From Tubulanus polymorphus (Eukaryota; Nemertea; Palaeonemertea; Tubulaniformes; Tubulanidae), in assembly GCF_964204645.1 (NCBI RefSeq), contig NC_134036.1, positions 7,860,704-7,924,703 on the forward strand: a stretch of DNA of 64,000 nt. The letters are read 5' to 3'. A program made the position numbers and the translations under genes. Every line of letters begins with the position of its first letter. Within the stretch, counting starts at the first letter, position 1. Under the pieces are notes generated by a model. It was not told the origin of the DNA. It saw only the letters and a list, made by a program, of their open reading frames with translations, and made no database searches. Positions 36,122 through 45,315 of the stretch are shown piece after piece.

Positions 36122-36649
36122 GCTCCATATCAGCCATGAAGTATCCCAATTCCGAAGAAGTACGCATTATCCTAGCACACGGCATCGATTCAGCACCTGA
36201 ATGAATCAACATACTTGCTAAAATTAGGGATGCACCGAAAAGTACGTGTTTCTACATCCAATTAGTTTTTCAAATCCTATTAAGTAGATAGCATTTCTAT
36301 AGATAGTTTTGTATTCTACAGGCCAACCCACATAGCAGCCACTGAACAACAGTGCGAATGAAAAACACAACAGCGATAAAGTGCCTGGTTAAAGCTACAT
36401 ACCAGTTGACAAGTATCCAACATCCGAAATAGTACGTATCATCCTGAAATGATTATTTTCAAAGATTTGCATCGCAAGTCTATAGGTAAATTTGATTTTT
36501 ACAGGACATCACACATAGGAGGCATTGGACCACAGTAGGCCTACGAATATTGTCAGTACAGTGTTGAAGAAGATTCCATAGGACGAGGGAAAGCTGAAGA
36601 ACGTCCTAGCCGCCACTGAACACATCAATCTTAAAGTTACGTTGATGTA
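36122..36649. other. Spacer between elements B and D with a duplicated exon-like module
   Basis: Two related blocks, about 36128-36380 and about 36400-36560, share AAGTATCC(C)AA..TCCGAA..AGTACG(C/T)AT(T/C)ATCCT and, further on, an acceptor-like TACAG followed by CACATAG(C/G)AG(C/G)C..TG(A/G)A(A/C)(A/C)ACAG. No open frame spans them. D is inserted at 36644-36649. Confidence 0.45.
36644..36649. other. Target-site duplication GATGTA, left copy (element D)
   Basis: GATGTA precedes the left AG terminus of D. The identical hexamer is at 52562-52567 just after the right CT terminus. A 6-bp duplication is the Polinton standard. Confidence 0.9.
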
Positions 36650-36770
36650 AGTAATTAGAATATGTGGCTTTCAGGCCAGAGGACGAGAGGACGAGACACC
36701 ACTCATCACCACAAGTAATTTTTTTCCTAACACTCATCACCACAAGTAATTTTTTTTCCTAATAAATGGG
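36650..36770. repeat. Left terminal inverted repeat of D (121 bp)
   Basis: Identical to the right TIR except for an 8-bp tandem duplication (GAGGACGA) at about 36681-36696. It contains a direct repeat of a 31-bp unit starting CACTCATCACCACAAG with a T7/T8 run. It ends in the ATG of the terminal gene, so the start codon itself lies inside the TIR. Confidence 0.95.
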
Positions 36771-37011
36771 AGATAGAAAAGCATTCTTAGCAACAATAAA
36801 TAACAGAATAAAACCAGCAAAAAAACAATTTGAAATAAAAAAGTTAGTTGATGTTACAAAAGAAATTGAACATAAGATATTGAAATTAGAAAAGATAAAA
36901 ACTAAATATGGAGAGAAAGTATCAGCTAATTTAAGCTACTGTAATGTTAGTACATCGCGAGAATTTAAAGTGTTTTTACCCGATAAATGGGTTTCATTGA
37001 GTACATCATGA
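36766..37011 (+). CDS. Small conserved Polinton protein, 81 aa, shortened (element D)
   Basis: Homologue of the 117-aa proteins at 20352 and 62321: a Lys-rich start, IKTKYGEKVSANLSY and FLPDKWVSLS match their TNKYGDKL and YLPDRF signature. The frame stops at TGA 37009-37011 just after that signature. A one-base slip near 37000 would extend it by about eight codons, so the end looks frameshifted or degenerated. It starts within the left TIR behind the T-run motif and points away from the other genes, whereas in A and C it lies directly downstream of PolB. Role unknown. A small nucleic-acid-binding protein is possible. Confidence 0.6.
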   Translation: MGDRKAFLATINNRIKPAKKQFEIKKLVDVTKEIEHKILKLEKIKTKYGEKVSANLSYCNVSTSREFKVFLPDKWVSLSTS

Positions 37012-37211
37012 TTTAGAAATTGTTGATTAAATTTAAAAAAAAATAAATTAATAGAAATAATGAATATCTAGAATCCGAAATGACTTATCTGGACAATTTA
37101 ATTGCTCCACATAGATGGTGCCATAAACAGCACCCACACAGTGATAGACAAAAGTAGTGAGATATTCAATTAATTAAAAAAAATTATTTTTTTTGCTTTT
37201 TTTCTAAAATA
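37012..37211. other. Non-coding gap inside D
   Basis: Convergent 3' ends of the small gene and the 122-aa gene. AT-rich with T-runs, nothing else seen. Confidence 0.5.
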
Positions 37212-37580
37212 TTAATCCATTTTTTTTATTATCAATTTTGGAATTTCAGAAGTACTTTCAATTTTGATAGCAGTTGGTTCAGAATTACTAATATCATGAA
37301 TTTTATTTGATTTCTTATACCAATTACACCCAATCAAAATGAATACAATTACAAATCCAACTGTAAAATATAGATATTTATCAAATATTCTACTATCAGA
37401 AGGAGTAGAAATAACAATATTTTCACCATTTTTATTAACATTTTTATTACTTATTTTTTCTTTTACAGCTTTTTTATATTCTTGTGATTTAATTCCTAAT
37501 TGTCGAGACCATTCAATTTGTTTCTGAGTTCTCGGTTTTTTCTTCACAGTTAATTCCTTCACTTCTTTCACTTCGCTCAT
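37212..37580 (-). CDS. Single-pass membrane protein, 122 aa
   Basis: The product has a Lys-rich N-terminus (KKKPRTQKQIEWSRQLG), one hydrophobic segment at about residues 70-87 (YLYFTVGFVIVFILIG) and a polar C-terminus. The IEWSRQLG-type basic motif followed by one TM helix also occurs, degraded, in element B at 30340-30680. The gene overlaps the end of the upstream membrane-protein gene by 68 bases. Its start has only a weak version of the T-run motif. Function is not known. By context it would be a minor virion or membrane component. Confidence 0.65.
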   Translation of the reverse strand: MSEVKEVKELTVKKKPRTQKQIEWSRQLGIKSQEYKKAVKEKISNKNVNKNGENIVISTPSDSRIFDKYLYFTVGFVIVFILIGCNWYKKSNKIHDISNSEPTAIKIESTSEIPKLIIKKMD

Positions 37581-38119
37581 TTATTATAGAAATATTTTTA
37601 CTTTCAATATTTGAAAATGTTATAACCCCGGTTGATAATAATGTCATAAATCCACCTAATTGAAATGATAAATATCCAATCCACTTATTTAATTCAGTCA
37701 TAACTAAATAATCATTTTTTAAATCGGAATATAATCTATTTTCATCTTCAATTGGTAGTATATAATTACATAATTTACTATAACCTTTTACTACATTTTC
37801 TGATATCGCGTCATTGATTTTAGCTGTTCTCGCGGCTTCATAAATCTTAAATAATCTAATTATTTCATCTGATTTCATTGTGTCTAATTCATTATAAGTT
37901 AAATTTTTACCAACAAAATTTTTTACATTTTCCAGATGCTATTAATATTTCTAATTGATGTTTACAATAAAGATAATATTTATAATTATTATTTGTTGTA
38001 ACAATATTTAAAGCACCATCATCTGGAGTTAATTTTGTTTCTGTTATTCCTAAATCATCTAAAGTTTTTTCAATTGGAACATCACCATTTTTAGATTTTA
38101 TTTTCTTTTCACCTCCCAT
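37513..38119 (-). pseudogene. Conserved membrane-associated Polinton protein, split by a frameshift
   Basis: The frame from ATG 38119 (preceded by a strong T-run/TATAAATG motif) encodes IEKTLDDLGITETK and YYLYCKHQLEILIASGK, then stops at 37907-37909 after an A/T homopolymer. The next frame, open to 37513, continues the homology (FKIYEAARTAKINDAISENVV, NDYLVMTELNKWIGY, hydrophobic SFQLGGFMTLLSTGVITF). Element B has these two parts in one frame, so D carries a one-base slip near 37910. The ATG at 37878 lacks the gene-start motif and is probably internal. One predicted TM helix lies near the C-terminus. Function unknown. Confidence 0.7.
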
Positions 38120-38139
38120 TTATATAACAAAAAAATTAA

Positions 38140-38412
38140 TTGTGTGATGTTGCAACTAGAATTCAACTAGAATGTAACTAGAATTCAACTAGATTAACAA
38201 GCTAGTTGAAATATTGTTGTTTTTTGTTTATTTCTTGTTAAATCTAGTTGATTTTTGTTTCAACTACTAACAACTAGAATTCAACTAGAATATAACTAGA
38301 ATTAAACTAGATTAACAAGCTAGTTAAAATATTGTTAAATCTAGTTGATTTTTGTTACAACTACCAATAACTAGAATTCAACTAGAATTCAATTAGATTA
38401 ACAAGCTAGTTG
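38140..38412. repeat. ACTAGAATTCA-rich tandem/inverted repeat block in D
   Basis: About 270 bp between the ATPase and membrane-protein genes consists of repeated AACTAGAATTCA/AACTAGAATGTA units, three copies of TAGATTAACAAGCTAGTT, and inverted AATCTAGTTGATTTTTGTT units. It is the only sizeable non-coding block inside D and could be a replication, packaging or transcription-control site (inference). Confidence 0.8.
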
Positions 38413-38415
38413 AAT

Positions 38416-39024
38416 TTAAATAAATTCATATTTAAATGGGTGTTGTAATCTAAATAGTAATTTTGATCTTTTAATATTTTTCAACTTATCCATATATTCA
38501 TTATGTAAATCATGTGGAATAATATCATTTTCCTCAAGTGCATTTTTCATCGATTTTCTATCTTTATTGTAGAATAAAACTAGAAATCTAATGTTTTCTC
38601 TAAAATCTTTAATAATTTAATTATATTTTTGATTTAAAACCCAAGTTGTTATCCCAAAATGTCTTCCAGAGAAAGCTAAATAACATAACTCGCTTTCTCT
38701 AATTTTAGAATCATGTAAATTTGCGCAATCATCTATGATAAATAATGTATTTGATCCTTTATAAATATCAATTGCTATTTTTATACAATTATCTAAATTT
38801 TCTTTTACTGTTTTAGGATCTAATATAATAAATTTATTATTTCTAGTAATATTTCTATCATAAGTTTGATTAAATTCATATGTTGGACAAAATAATACTA
38901 TATTATCAAAATAGTTTTCATAAACAGTTTCTAATAAATTTAATATAAAATAAGTTTTTCCACAATTTGTTACACCAGAAATTAACATATTATGAGGCTC
39001 AAATATGAATAATTCCTTATTCAT
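38416..39024 (-). pseudogene. Packaging ATPase (FtsK/HerA type) with one internal stop
   Basis: A 202-codon gene for the genome-packaging motor: Walker A GVTNCGKT at residues 17-24, FCPTY at 45-49, Walker B LFIIDDCAN with D98/D99, and AFSGRHFGITTWVLNQKYN. An in-frame TAA at 38617-38619 ends the protein after residue 135, and the same frame then stays open and homologous to 38416. B has Ser at that site, so this is a single-base nonsense change in D. The ATG immediately follows the integrase stop (TATAAATG), and there is no T-run motif here, so it is probably co-transcribed with integrase. Confidence 0.9.
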
Positions 39025-40152
39025 TTATATATTTTTAATTTTACTTGATAATATCCATTCATTGAATTTATCTGGCCATCCAACCCATTTTACTAAAGAA
39101 TATTTTTTTCTTTTAACAGTTTTTGTTTTTAGTACTTTTTCAATTTTATATTCTTGTTCTAGATTTTCAGTAGTTAAACTTAATTCTTCTTCATAAAAAT
39201 ATCCATCAACTTCTTCACCATCTAAATCTTCTAATTTATAGACATATGGTTTTGTTGTTATTACCTTTTTTATTTTATATATTTCTCTAGTAAAATTTCG
39301 ATCGTATCCTTTGTCAAATATCTTTTTATACTTAGAAATTCTAACATTTTGACCAACTTTAAATTTAGGTTCACCAAAATCATCAACAAGAAATGCTCCA
39401 TATAAATTATTCCAAACAATTTCAGCATTTTCAGGTTTTCTAGCATCAATAGGTTTCATTCCAATAGAAGAATGATAAGAATTATTATATCCTTCTATAA
39501 ATTTTGGTAAAACATCAATCCATTTATAAGTATTATTTGCTGTGAAATATTTTGACATTCTTGTTCTCAATGTTCTATTAAATCGTTCAACAACTGCTGC
39601 TTTTTTATCTGATTTTGTTGAAAAATATTTAATATTATGAAAATCTAAAAGTCCATGAACTAATGAATTATCAAATTCTTTTCCATCATCAAATTGAATT
39701 TTTTCTGGTTTTAGTTTACCACCTGAAAGAAATTTTCTTAAAACATTTGATGTTTGTACAGCATCTTTTCTATAAAGTGGGAAACTCCATACATAACGAC
39801 TAAAAATATCAATTATATTCAATAACCACCAATAATCATCATTATCTTTCTTAACATTTTTCATATCAATTAAATCTCCTTGCCACTGTTGATCTACATA
39901 ACTTACCATAGTTTTACGAGTTTTATATTTTCTAACAATTTTTTTATGTGTTGTATATGTTGGTTGTTCTAACATAAATTCATTTATATCTTTATATTTA
40001 ACTAAATTTTGTGGGATTATCTTATCTAATTTATCTTGTTTTACTTTACGCCATATATTTTTAGTAGAAGAATAAGCAACCGAACTCTCAGGGTTGTAAT
40101 ATAAATTTCTTAAATATTGTTCTTTAGTATTAGGAGTTTTTTTACCACTCAT
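39025..40152 (-). CDS. int: Polinton integrase (retroviral-type rve core plus chromodomain), 375 aa
   Basis: The intact frame carries a DDE integrase core with the first Asp in QWQGDLIDMKN (D93), the second in KIQFDDGKEFDN (D155/D156) and the Glu in AAVVERFNRTL (E189), followed by an SH3-like segment (FKVGQNVRISKY) and a C-terminal chromodomain (residues about 333-370, EYKIEKVL...YSLVKWVGWPDKFNEWI). It inserts the linear element into host DNA, producing the 6-bp duplication seen at D's ends. The chromodomain may direct insertion to particular chromatin (family knowledge). The final codons run into the start of the ATPase gene (stop TAA next to ATG). No T-run motif precedes it. All catalytic residues are present, making this the best-preserved enzyme gene in D. 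Confidence 0.95.
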   Translation of the reverse strand: MSGKKTPNTKEQYLRNLYYNPESSVAYSSTKNIWRKVKQDKLDKIIPQNLVKYKDINEFMLEQPTYTTHKKIVRKYKTRKTMVSYVDQQWQGDLIDMKNVKKDNDDYWWLLNIIDIFSRYVWSFPLYRKDAVQTSNVLRKFLSGGKLKPEKIQFDDGKEFDNSLVHGLLDFHNIKYFSTKSDKKAAVVERFNRTLRTRMSKYFTANNTYKWIDVLPKFIEGYNNSYHSSIGMKPIDARKPENAEIVWNNLYGAFLVDDFGEPKFKVGQNVRISKYKKIFDKGYDRNFTREIYKIKKVITTKPYVYKLEDLDGEEVDGYFYEEELSLTTENLEQEYKIEKVLKTKTVKRKKYSLVKWVGWPDKFNEWILSSKIKNI

Positions 40153-40182
40153 TTATATATCCTTAATTTTAACTTTATATTT

Positions 40183-41429
40183 CTAATATTGAATACTATC
40201 TAATTGTGAATTTACAATATTTAATTGTGCGTCAGATATAATATAAATGTGCATTTTAAAATTTTTGATTCCTTTATTCTTTTTCATGAATAATTGTATT
40301 CCATCGTTAGTGTTCTGTAGTTTTTTTCCAGAACCATGTAATAAGTTATCTTCAGTTGTTCTAAAATCTAACCATAATGCATATTTATTACCGGTATAAT
40401 AATCAATTTGATTAATGTTACAATTTTCAGATGATTTCACTTTTTCATTCATAAAATGTTTTCTAATTTCTGGCCATTGATCAATCATTCTCATTCCTTG
40501 ACAAAATATTTTATTCGCTATTCCTTCGATAGTTATTTCTACTTTTGTTATTTCAGGATTATAATAATTATCAACATTTATTGCACCATTAGAATATGTT
40601 GCAATAGTAAAAAATATTAATATACCTTTAATAGATCTTCTAGGAAAGTTAATATTCTCATTAATTATTTCATCATTTGCATTAATAGTTACAGTTTTAA
40701 ATTTATCAATATAATCATATAATAATGAAAATCCTTGATTGTATTGAGTTTGAATTGTGCTAGCAATATTTTCATTAGTTATTGTGTTATATTCTAAACA
40801 TATATTCGATAATTTATAACTCATATCTTTAACAACGCTAGATAAAAAATTTCATTTACAGGAGCAAATGTTATCTCAAATATAATATCTTCTTGAATTG
40901 CGTATTTATATAAAGGTGCATTATTATTTATCAATTCAAAGTCTAATGGAATTTTATATTTGCTTCCATAAATCTTTTTAATCAAATTATCTGTGGCACG
41001 AGTTACTACTGCATTATTGGCTTCAGATCTTAATTTATTATGGTTTTCCGATTGGATGCCTTGAAATATCATATTATTTCTATTTTCTTTAGTTAACCAT
41101 AAATCTTTATAATGCATAAATAAATTATAATCATCTAATGAGAAAACTGTTTCTGGACCAATCTTTATAGTTAACTTTTTAATCAAATATCTTCCAACAT
41201 TATCAACAACATAATTGTTATCATGGCCAGTTACTTTTATATCGGCTGATAAATAAATACTGTTTGGAACATAAAAAGTATTTTGTGTTAATCGAGGGAT
41301 TCTAACATATAAAGTTTCATCGGGATTAATATTTGAAGGGTTATGAGTAATTATATGATGTGATCTTTCTGCTTTAATAGCATTAGATATTCTATGATTC
41401 TTCGAAGGACTTATATAACTCCCACTCAT
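40183..41429 (-). pseudogene. Major capsid protein (double jelly roll), split by one frameshift
   Basis: The first frame (ATG 41429, 202 codons) carries the N-terminal jelly roll with Polinton MCP hallmarks: DETLYVRIPRLTQ, NVGRYLIKKLTIKIG, DDYNLFMHYKDLW, and NAPLYKYAI near its end. It stops at TGA 40821-40823. The second frame (40824-40183, 213 codons) continues with SNICLEYNTIT, RRSIKGILIFF, YNPEITKVEITIEG, CQGMRMIDQWPEIRKHF, NKYALWLDFRTTEDNLLHGSG and IYIISDAQLN. The order and the absence of the gene-start motif before 40824 indicate one gene with a one-base slip at about 40825. The ATG of the second frame overlaps the TGA as ATGA. This protein forms the hexon-like capsomer of the icosahedral shell. 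Confidence 0.9.
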
Positions 41430-41472
41430 TTATTTAACAAAAAATTAATTATTTATTTTTTGATATCATGGT

Positions 41473-42910
41473 TTACTTGATATTTTTTGATATCATATTT
41501 ACTAAACCAAAAATAATAGCACTTACAACTGTAATTAAAAATAAAATAATATGTTCAGCAGCAAAGTTAATAATGTTTCCTGTAGATTTCAATATAAAAC
41601 CAACAATTGAAGCAATAACTCCTGGTAAAGCTGCAGCAGATTTCTTTGATAGTTCCCATAAATATTTTGCTAATTTCTTTAAACCATCCTTAACTTTATC
41701 TTGTATAGAATTATTACCTGGAGGTTTATCTGGTTTGTTAGGAGTGGGAGTAGGAGTAGATTTCAAAGCATTTGATATAGCTAAACCTATTGTTGTAAAT
41801 AACATAGTAACAGATGTTAGAATTGAAAGAATTGTTATTCCTTCTAATTTAAATAATAATTTTATTCTGTCTTTCAATGATATTTTAGAATCTGGTTTTA
41901 TCAACAAATCTTTAAAAATAACTTTTAATCTATTAATATTATAATCATATGATTTTAACAATAATTTAATTTCTTCTTTTTGTAATTCTATGTTATATTC
42001 TAAATCATCTTTTTCTTTTTCTAAACGTAATTCTTTTTGCCTATATTCTATTTCATCAATTACTTGATGATCTAAATCAGACTTTAGTTGTTCTATTTCT
42101 TTATTTTTATCAGTTAATTCTTTTTCTAAAGTTCTAATTTTAAAATCTCTTATACTTTTATTATGTGCAATTTTATCAGATGCAAGTCTTATACTAATAA
42201 TTTCTCTAATTGCTTTATCAGAAAATATATTTAAATCTTTTAATTGTTGATTTGTTGCATCAAGTAATCCATTTGGTAAAAGTTTTACAGTTTGAACTTT
42301 ATTTGATTTAAGTTTACTATTTTTGGAAGTTATATTCTGTTCAGAAGTTGTTTCTGTTTCTAAATTTTCATTAATTAACTTAAAAAATTTAGCATTTCTT
42401 TGTTTAAATTCTTTTATATTATAATCTCTTTCTTCTTGTGTAACATCAATTATAGCATCATTTTTTATTTTCTTAATTCTAGATTGTTCTAATAAATTAA
42501 AAGTTGATTGTGTTATTATTTTGTCACTATTTTTAAGATTTGAAATCTTAAAATAATAGTCGCCTTTCAATTTCCAATAATATTCACCATTTAAAAATTT
42601 TAAATCTTCTACTAAATGATCCATACCTTTATTTGTTATATTGAAACCAGATTTTTCTAATATTGGTTTAAATTTATGAATAATTTCATTATAATTGTAT
42701 TCTTTTTCTGTTATTTCTGGTACTTCATTTTCAATACTTATCTTTGAACGTGCTTTGTCAATAAATTGGGGTGTAGTTAAATTAGAATATATATGCTGAT
42801 TCATTACCATCATTAAAACTTGTTTCATCAAAATCAGGTGGTTGTTCATCAGTTATACCAGGTTCATCAAAAGGATCCATTCCAATATCTTCTACACCTT
42901 CTACATCCAT
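41473..42910 (-). pseudogene. Coiled-coil protein with C-terminal membrane segments, N-terminal frameshift
   Basis: The likely start is ATG 42910, which has a strong T-run/ATATAAATG motif. It opens an acidic leader (GMDPFDEPGI, EQPPDFDETSF) that ends at a TAA near 42783. The main frame, open from about 42849 to 41473, then carries FIDKARSKISIENEV and LLPNGLLDATNQQLKDL, a long coiled coil (residues about 225-305, KIRTLEKELTDKNKEIEQL) and two hydrophobic regions (TILSILTSVTMLFTTIGLA and a C-terminal IILFLITVVSAIIFGLVNM) separated by a Pro/Thr linker. A slip of one or two bases around 42790 separates the parts. It could be a structural or membrane-tethering virion protein. Coiled-coil proteins of this kind are common in Polintons, but no function is established. 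Confidence 0.65.
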
Positions 42911-42926
42911 TTATATGATAAAAAAA

Positions 42927-43163
42927 TTAAAATTTAAAATATAATATTCCTCCGATTACAATTCCTATACAAGTTATAGCTAATTTAGTATTTTCATGGG
43001 ATTTATTATCATCATTTAGTTTAATTATATCATGTTGAATTTTATTAGTTTTTATATTTTCTGTAGTATTGTAATCTTTTATTTTAGAATCATTAACCAA
43101 TTTAATATTCTTAGTTTTAGTTTCTGTTGATTGAATATGTTTTTTATTTTTTTCACCTTCCAT
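42927..43163 (-). CDS. Small Lys/Asn-rich protein with C-terminal TM helix, 78 aa
   Basis: Hydrophilic, Lys/Asn/Thr-rich for about 60 residues, then one hydrophobic tail (LAITCIGIVIGGILYF), consistent with a tail-anchored membrane protein. Its ATG directly abuts the stop codon of the upstream 354-aa gene (CCAAAATAAATGG), with no T-run motif, suggesting shared transcription. No homologue recognised. Confidence 0.55.
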   Translation of the reverse strand: MEGEKNKKHIQSTETKTKNIKLVNDSKIKDYNTTENIKTNKIQHDIIKLNDDNKSHENTKLAITCIGIVIGGILYFKF

Positions 43164-44228
43164 TTATTTTGGAGCAGTAATAATCTTTTTATTTATATCA
43201 TTCAATCCAAATGAATTATTTATTGTTGCAGTTTTAATTAGATTATTATAACCAATTATATTTCCCATCTTCAATACTAAATCATTAGAAATAATTAATA
43301 GATTAGAGCCTATACAATAATTAAGTCTTACATGAGATTTATCTAAATAATTTTGATATCTTATAATGTTTTCTGGAATCGATCTATTTTTATCATTATG
43401 AATTGAATCTTCAAATAAAACTTTAAACTGTTTCTGCGCATCGAATGAAGTGTTATCATTTCCAATTATTGGGGATCTTGTTTCAACTTGAGCGCCTAAA
43501 ATACATATCAAATAAATTCTAATAGATTGATTTATTCTTTGTATACCTGATTTTGTAAAACCTTCACCATTTTCTAAAATGAAATTAACCCAACCATTAT
43601 TATTATCAATTTTATAATTATGATAAGCTGAAATTCTATGCATATAATCAATTCTTTTTATTTCATACTCTTCACCAACACCTTGCAATTTACCATGCGC
43701 TCTGAAATCGGAATTAATATTTATATTAAATTCATTACATATTTTATAAAACTTGGATATATTAATATTATTATCCAATTCTTTAAAATATTTAGACTCG
43801 GGTAAAGGACATTCTAATTCATTTAATATTATTCTGATTTGAAAATATGTGTGAAATCTAAATATTGTGTGAATTAATTTTAAATCAGAATACTTCAAAT
43901 TTTTATCTAAGTTATTTAAATGATCATTCCAACTAATTCCACATCCTGTTGTTGCACAATAAACAGCAAAATTTAATTGATTCTGCCAATATTTCATATT
44001 AGATTTTACTTTATATATATGATATTCATCTCGAGTAAAAGTAACTTCATATGTATTAAATATATTTTCCATTTTAGAAATAAAAAACTGTGATTCATTA
44101 ACATAAATTTCTAAATTAGTTAATGAATTTAAAACTATATTTTTATATGTAATATTTTTCTGAAAATCTATTGCTGGAATATTATATTTAATTGATTTAT
44201 TATATTGGAAAGCTTTTGGAAACCCCAT
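43164..44228 (-). CDS. Conserved Polinton protein of unknown function (PX/PY-like), 354 aa
   Basis: The intact frame has a strong T-run/TATAAATG start motif. It belongs to a protein conserved in many invertebrate Polintons, recognised from LNFAVYCATTGCGISW, the FRFHTYFQIRIILNEL segment with ECPLP, GWVNFILENGEGFTKSGIQR, RINQSIRIYLICILGAQVET, FDAQKQFKVLFEDSI and a final YNNLIKTAT. The exact family name (PX or PY of the original Polinton nomenclature) is uncertain to me. It is presumed to be a virion component because it lies among capsid genes. No enzymatic motif is visible. It is well preserved, with no lesion. Confidence 0.75.
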   Translation of the reverse strand: MGFPKAFQYNKSIKYNIPAIDFQKNITYKNIVLNSLTNLEIYVNESQFFISKMENIFNTYEVTFTRDEYHIYKVKSNMKYWQNQLNFAVYCATTGCGISWNDHLNNLDKNLKYSDLKLIHTIFRFHTYFQIRIILNELECPLPESKYFKELDNNINISKFYKICNEFNININSDFRAHGKLQGVGEEYEIKRIDYMHRISAYHNYKIDNNNGWVNFILENGEGFTKSGIQRINQSIRIYLICILGAQVETRSPIIGNDNTSFDAQKQFKVLFEDSIHNDKNRSIPENIIRYQNYLDKSHVRLNYCIGSNLLIISNDLVLKMGNIIGYNNLIKTATINNSFGLNDINKKIITAPK

Positions 44229-44244
44229 TTATATAACTAAAAAA

Positions 44245-44679
44245 TTAATAATTTATTAATTCTTTTAATAATTTATCTTGTTCTTCAACTGTTATATGAC
44301 CATTTAAACTTATTATATAATCTAGTGTGTTCTTTAATTTATTAATTTCTTTTATATTAGTTTTAATTTTTTCTTTATTACTTTTTATATTTAATTTTGA
44401 ACTTATACCAGTTAAAACACTTGAACTTAATCCTAACACACCAATTGATATAGCTAAAGGTGTTAATGGACTGAATATTGCTAGAAATGTTATTACAGAA
44501 CTAATTGTAACCGAACCACTTATAATCAAATAATATATAATTTTACTTTTTAAATATTTTTTCTTTTTTATCTTTAAGTCACTTTCAAATTCTAATATTT
44601 GTTTTTCGAAATATGTTTTTAATTTAGTTTTATTTATATCATGAGGAATAATATCAATACTATCAACTTTATCTTCCAT
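44245..44679 (-). CDS. Two-TM hairpin membrane protein with flanking coiled coils, 144 aa
   Basis: Residues about 46-93 form two hydrophobic helices (IIYYLIISGSVTISSVITFL and LTPLAISIGVLGLSSSVLTG) between Lys/Glu-rich helical regions. The C-terminus (LKNTLDYIISLNGHITVEEQ) resembles that of a small protein seen in other Polintons. It might act on membranes. The gene start has the TAATTTTT...TAAATAAATGG motif. Function unknown. Confidence 0.65.
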   Translation of the reverse strand: MEDKVDSIDIIPHDINKTKLKTYFEKQILEFESDLKIKKKKYLKSKIIYYLIISGSVTISSVITFLAIFSPLTPLAISIGVLGLSSSVLTGISSKLNIKSNKEKIKTNIKEINKLKNTLDYIISLNGHITVEEQDKLLKELINY

Positions 44680-44698
44680 TTATTTAGAATAAAAATTA

Positions 44699-45069
44699 CT
44701 AATTAGTAAACTTATAAGCAACAAATATAACAATAACAGTTCCACCTAAAATCCAAATTATTTCATATTTCTGTTGTTCTTTACTCGGGGTATAATAATC
44801 TGATAATTTAGGTTTGTATAGATGTAATTTTTCTTTATTTGTTACTGCGTTATATAAACTCATTGCATCATCAACTGATTGAAAATCTCTATGTGAAATC
44901 TTCTGATCATATAATTCTTTATTGATGTAATCCATATAGTTTTGTCTCTTTTCTCTATATTCTTCTGCAGCTTTATTGTATTTCTCTAACGCTAAGTTAT
45001 GTCTTCTTTGTTCTCCTAATGAACTATTTTTATTGCCGATCCTATAATAGTTATAATTGCAGAAGCCAT
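44699..45069 (-). pseudogene. Small tail-anchored protein with N-terminal frameshift
   Basis: The start with the strong T-run/TAAATAAATGG motif is ATG 45069 (MASAIITIIG). That frame hits TAG near 45018, while the next frame carries RRHNLALEKYNKAAEEYREK and continues as the 78-codon stretch to 44699, ending in a TM helix (EIIWILGGTVIVIFVAYKF). The internal ATG at 44935 has no motif. I infer one gene of about 123 codons with a one-base slip near 45040. The Ala/Ile-rich start, charged helix and single TM suggest a minor virion protein. Not assigned. Confidence 0.55.
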
Positions 45070-45093
45070 TTATTTAACAAAAAAATTATGTAT

Positions 45094-45315
45094 TTATATG
45101 GGAGGAATATATTTTTGTTTTTCCAAGTAATCAATAGTTAAATTAGATAAAGTAACTGCTAATGTTAATTTTAAAATATCATTTATATCAAATCTATCAA
45201 CATTAACACTTCCCATTTTGAATACTTTTTTTAATACCATTGAATAACCAACAGTTCCAACTGATAGTAATGCGCCATTATATAATCCAGTTATTATCCA
45301 CTTATTATCACTCAT
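45094..45315 (-). CDS. Small conserved Polinton membrane protein, 73 aa
   Basis: Intact frame: a hydrophobic N-terminal segment with GLYNGALLSVGTVGYSMVL, then VDRFDINDILKLTLAVTLSN and KQKYIPP. It is almost identical to the partial gene at 63820-64000 in element C, and the pattern also occurs in other Polintons. Its ATG is fused to the stop of the previous gene (AAATAAATG), and its T-run promoter motif is embedded in the last codons of that gene. Function unknown. Confidence 0.7.
   Translation of the reverse strand: MSDNKWIITGLYNGALLSVGTVGYSMVLKKVFKMGSVNVDRFDINDILKLTLAVTLSNLTIDYLEKQKYIPPI

Noticed and set aside
38140-38412. CRISPR-like array
   Set aside because: Repeats are irregular and partly inverted, without uniform spacers, in a eukaryotic transposon.
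41468-41944. Plus-strand 158-codon frame inside D
   Set aside because: Lies opposite the coiled-coil gene. The minus-strand frame is longer, has the start motif and has membrane/coiled-coil structure.
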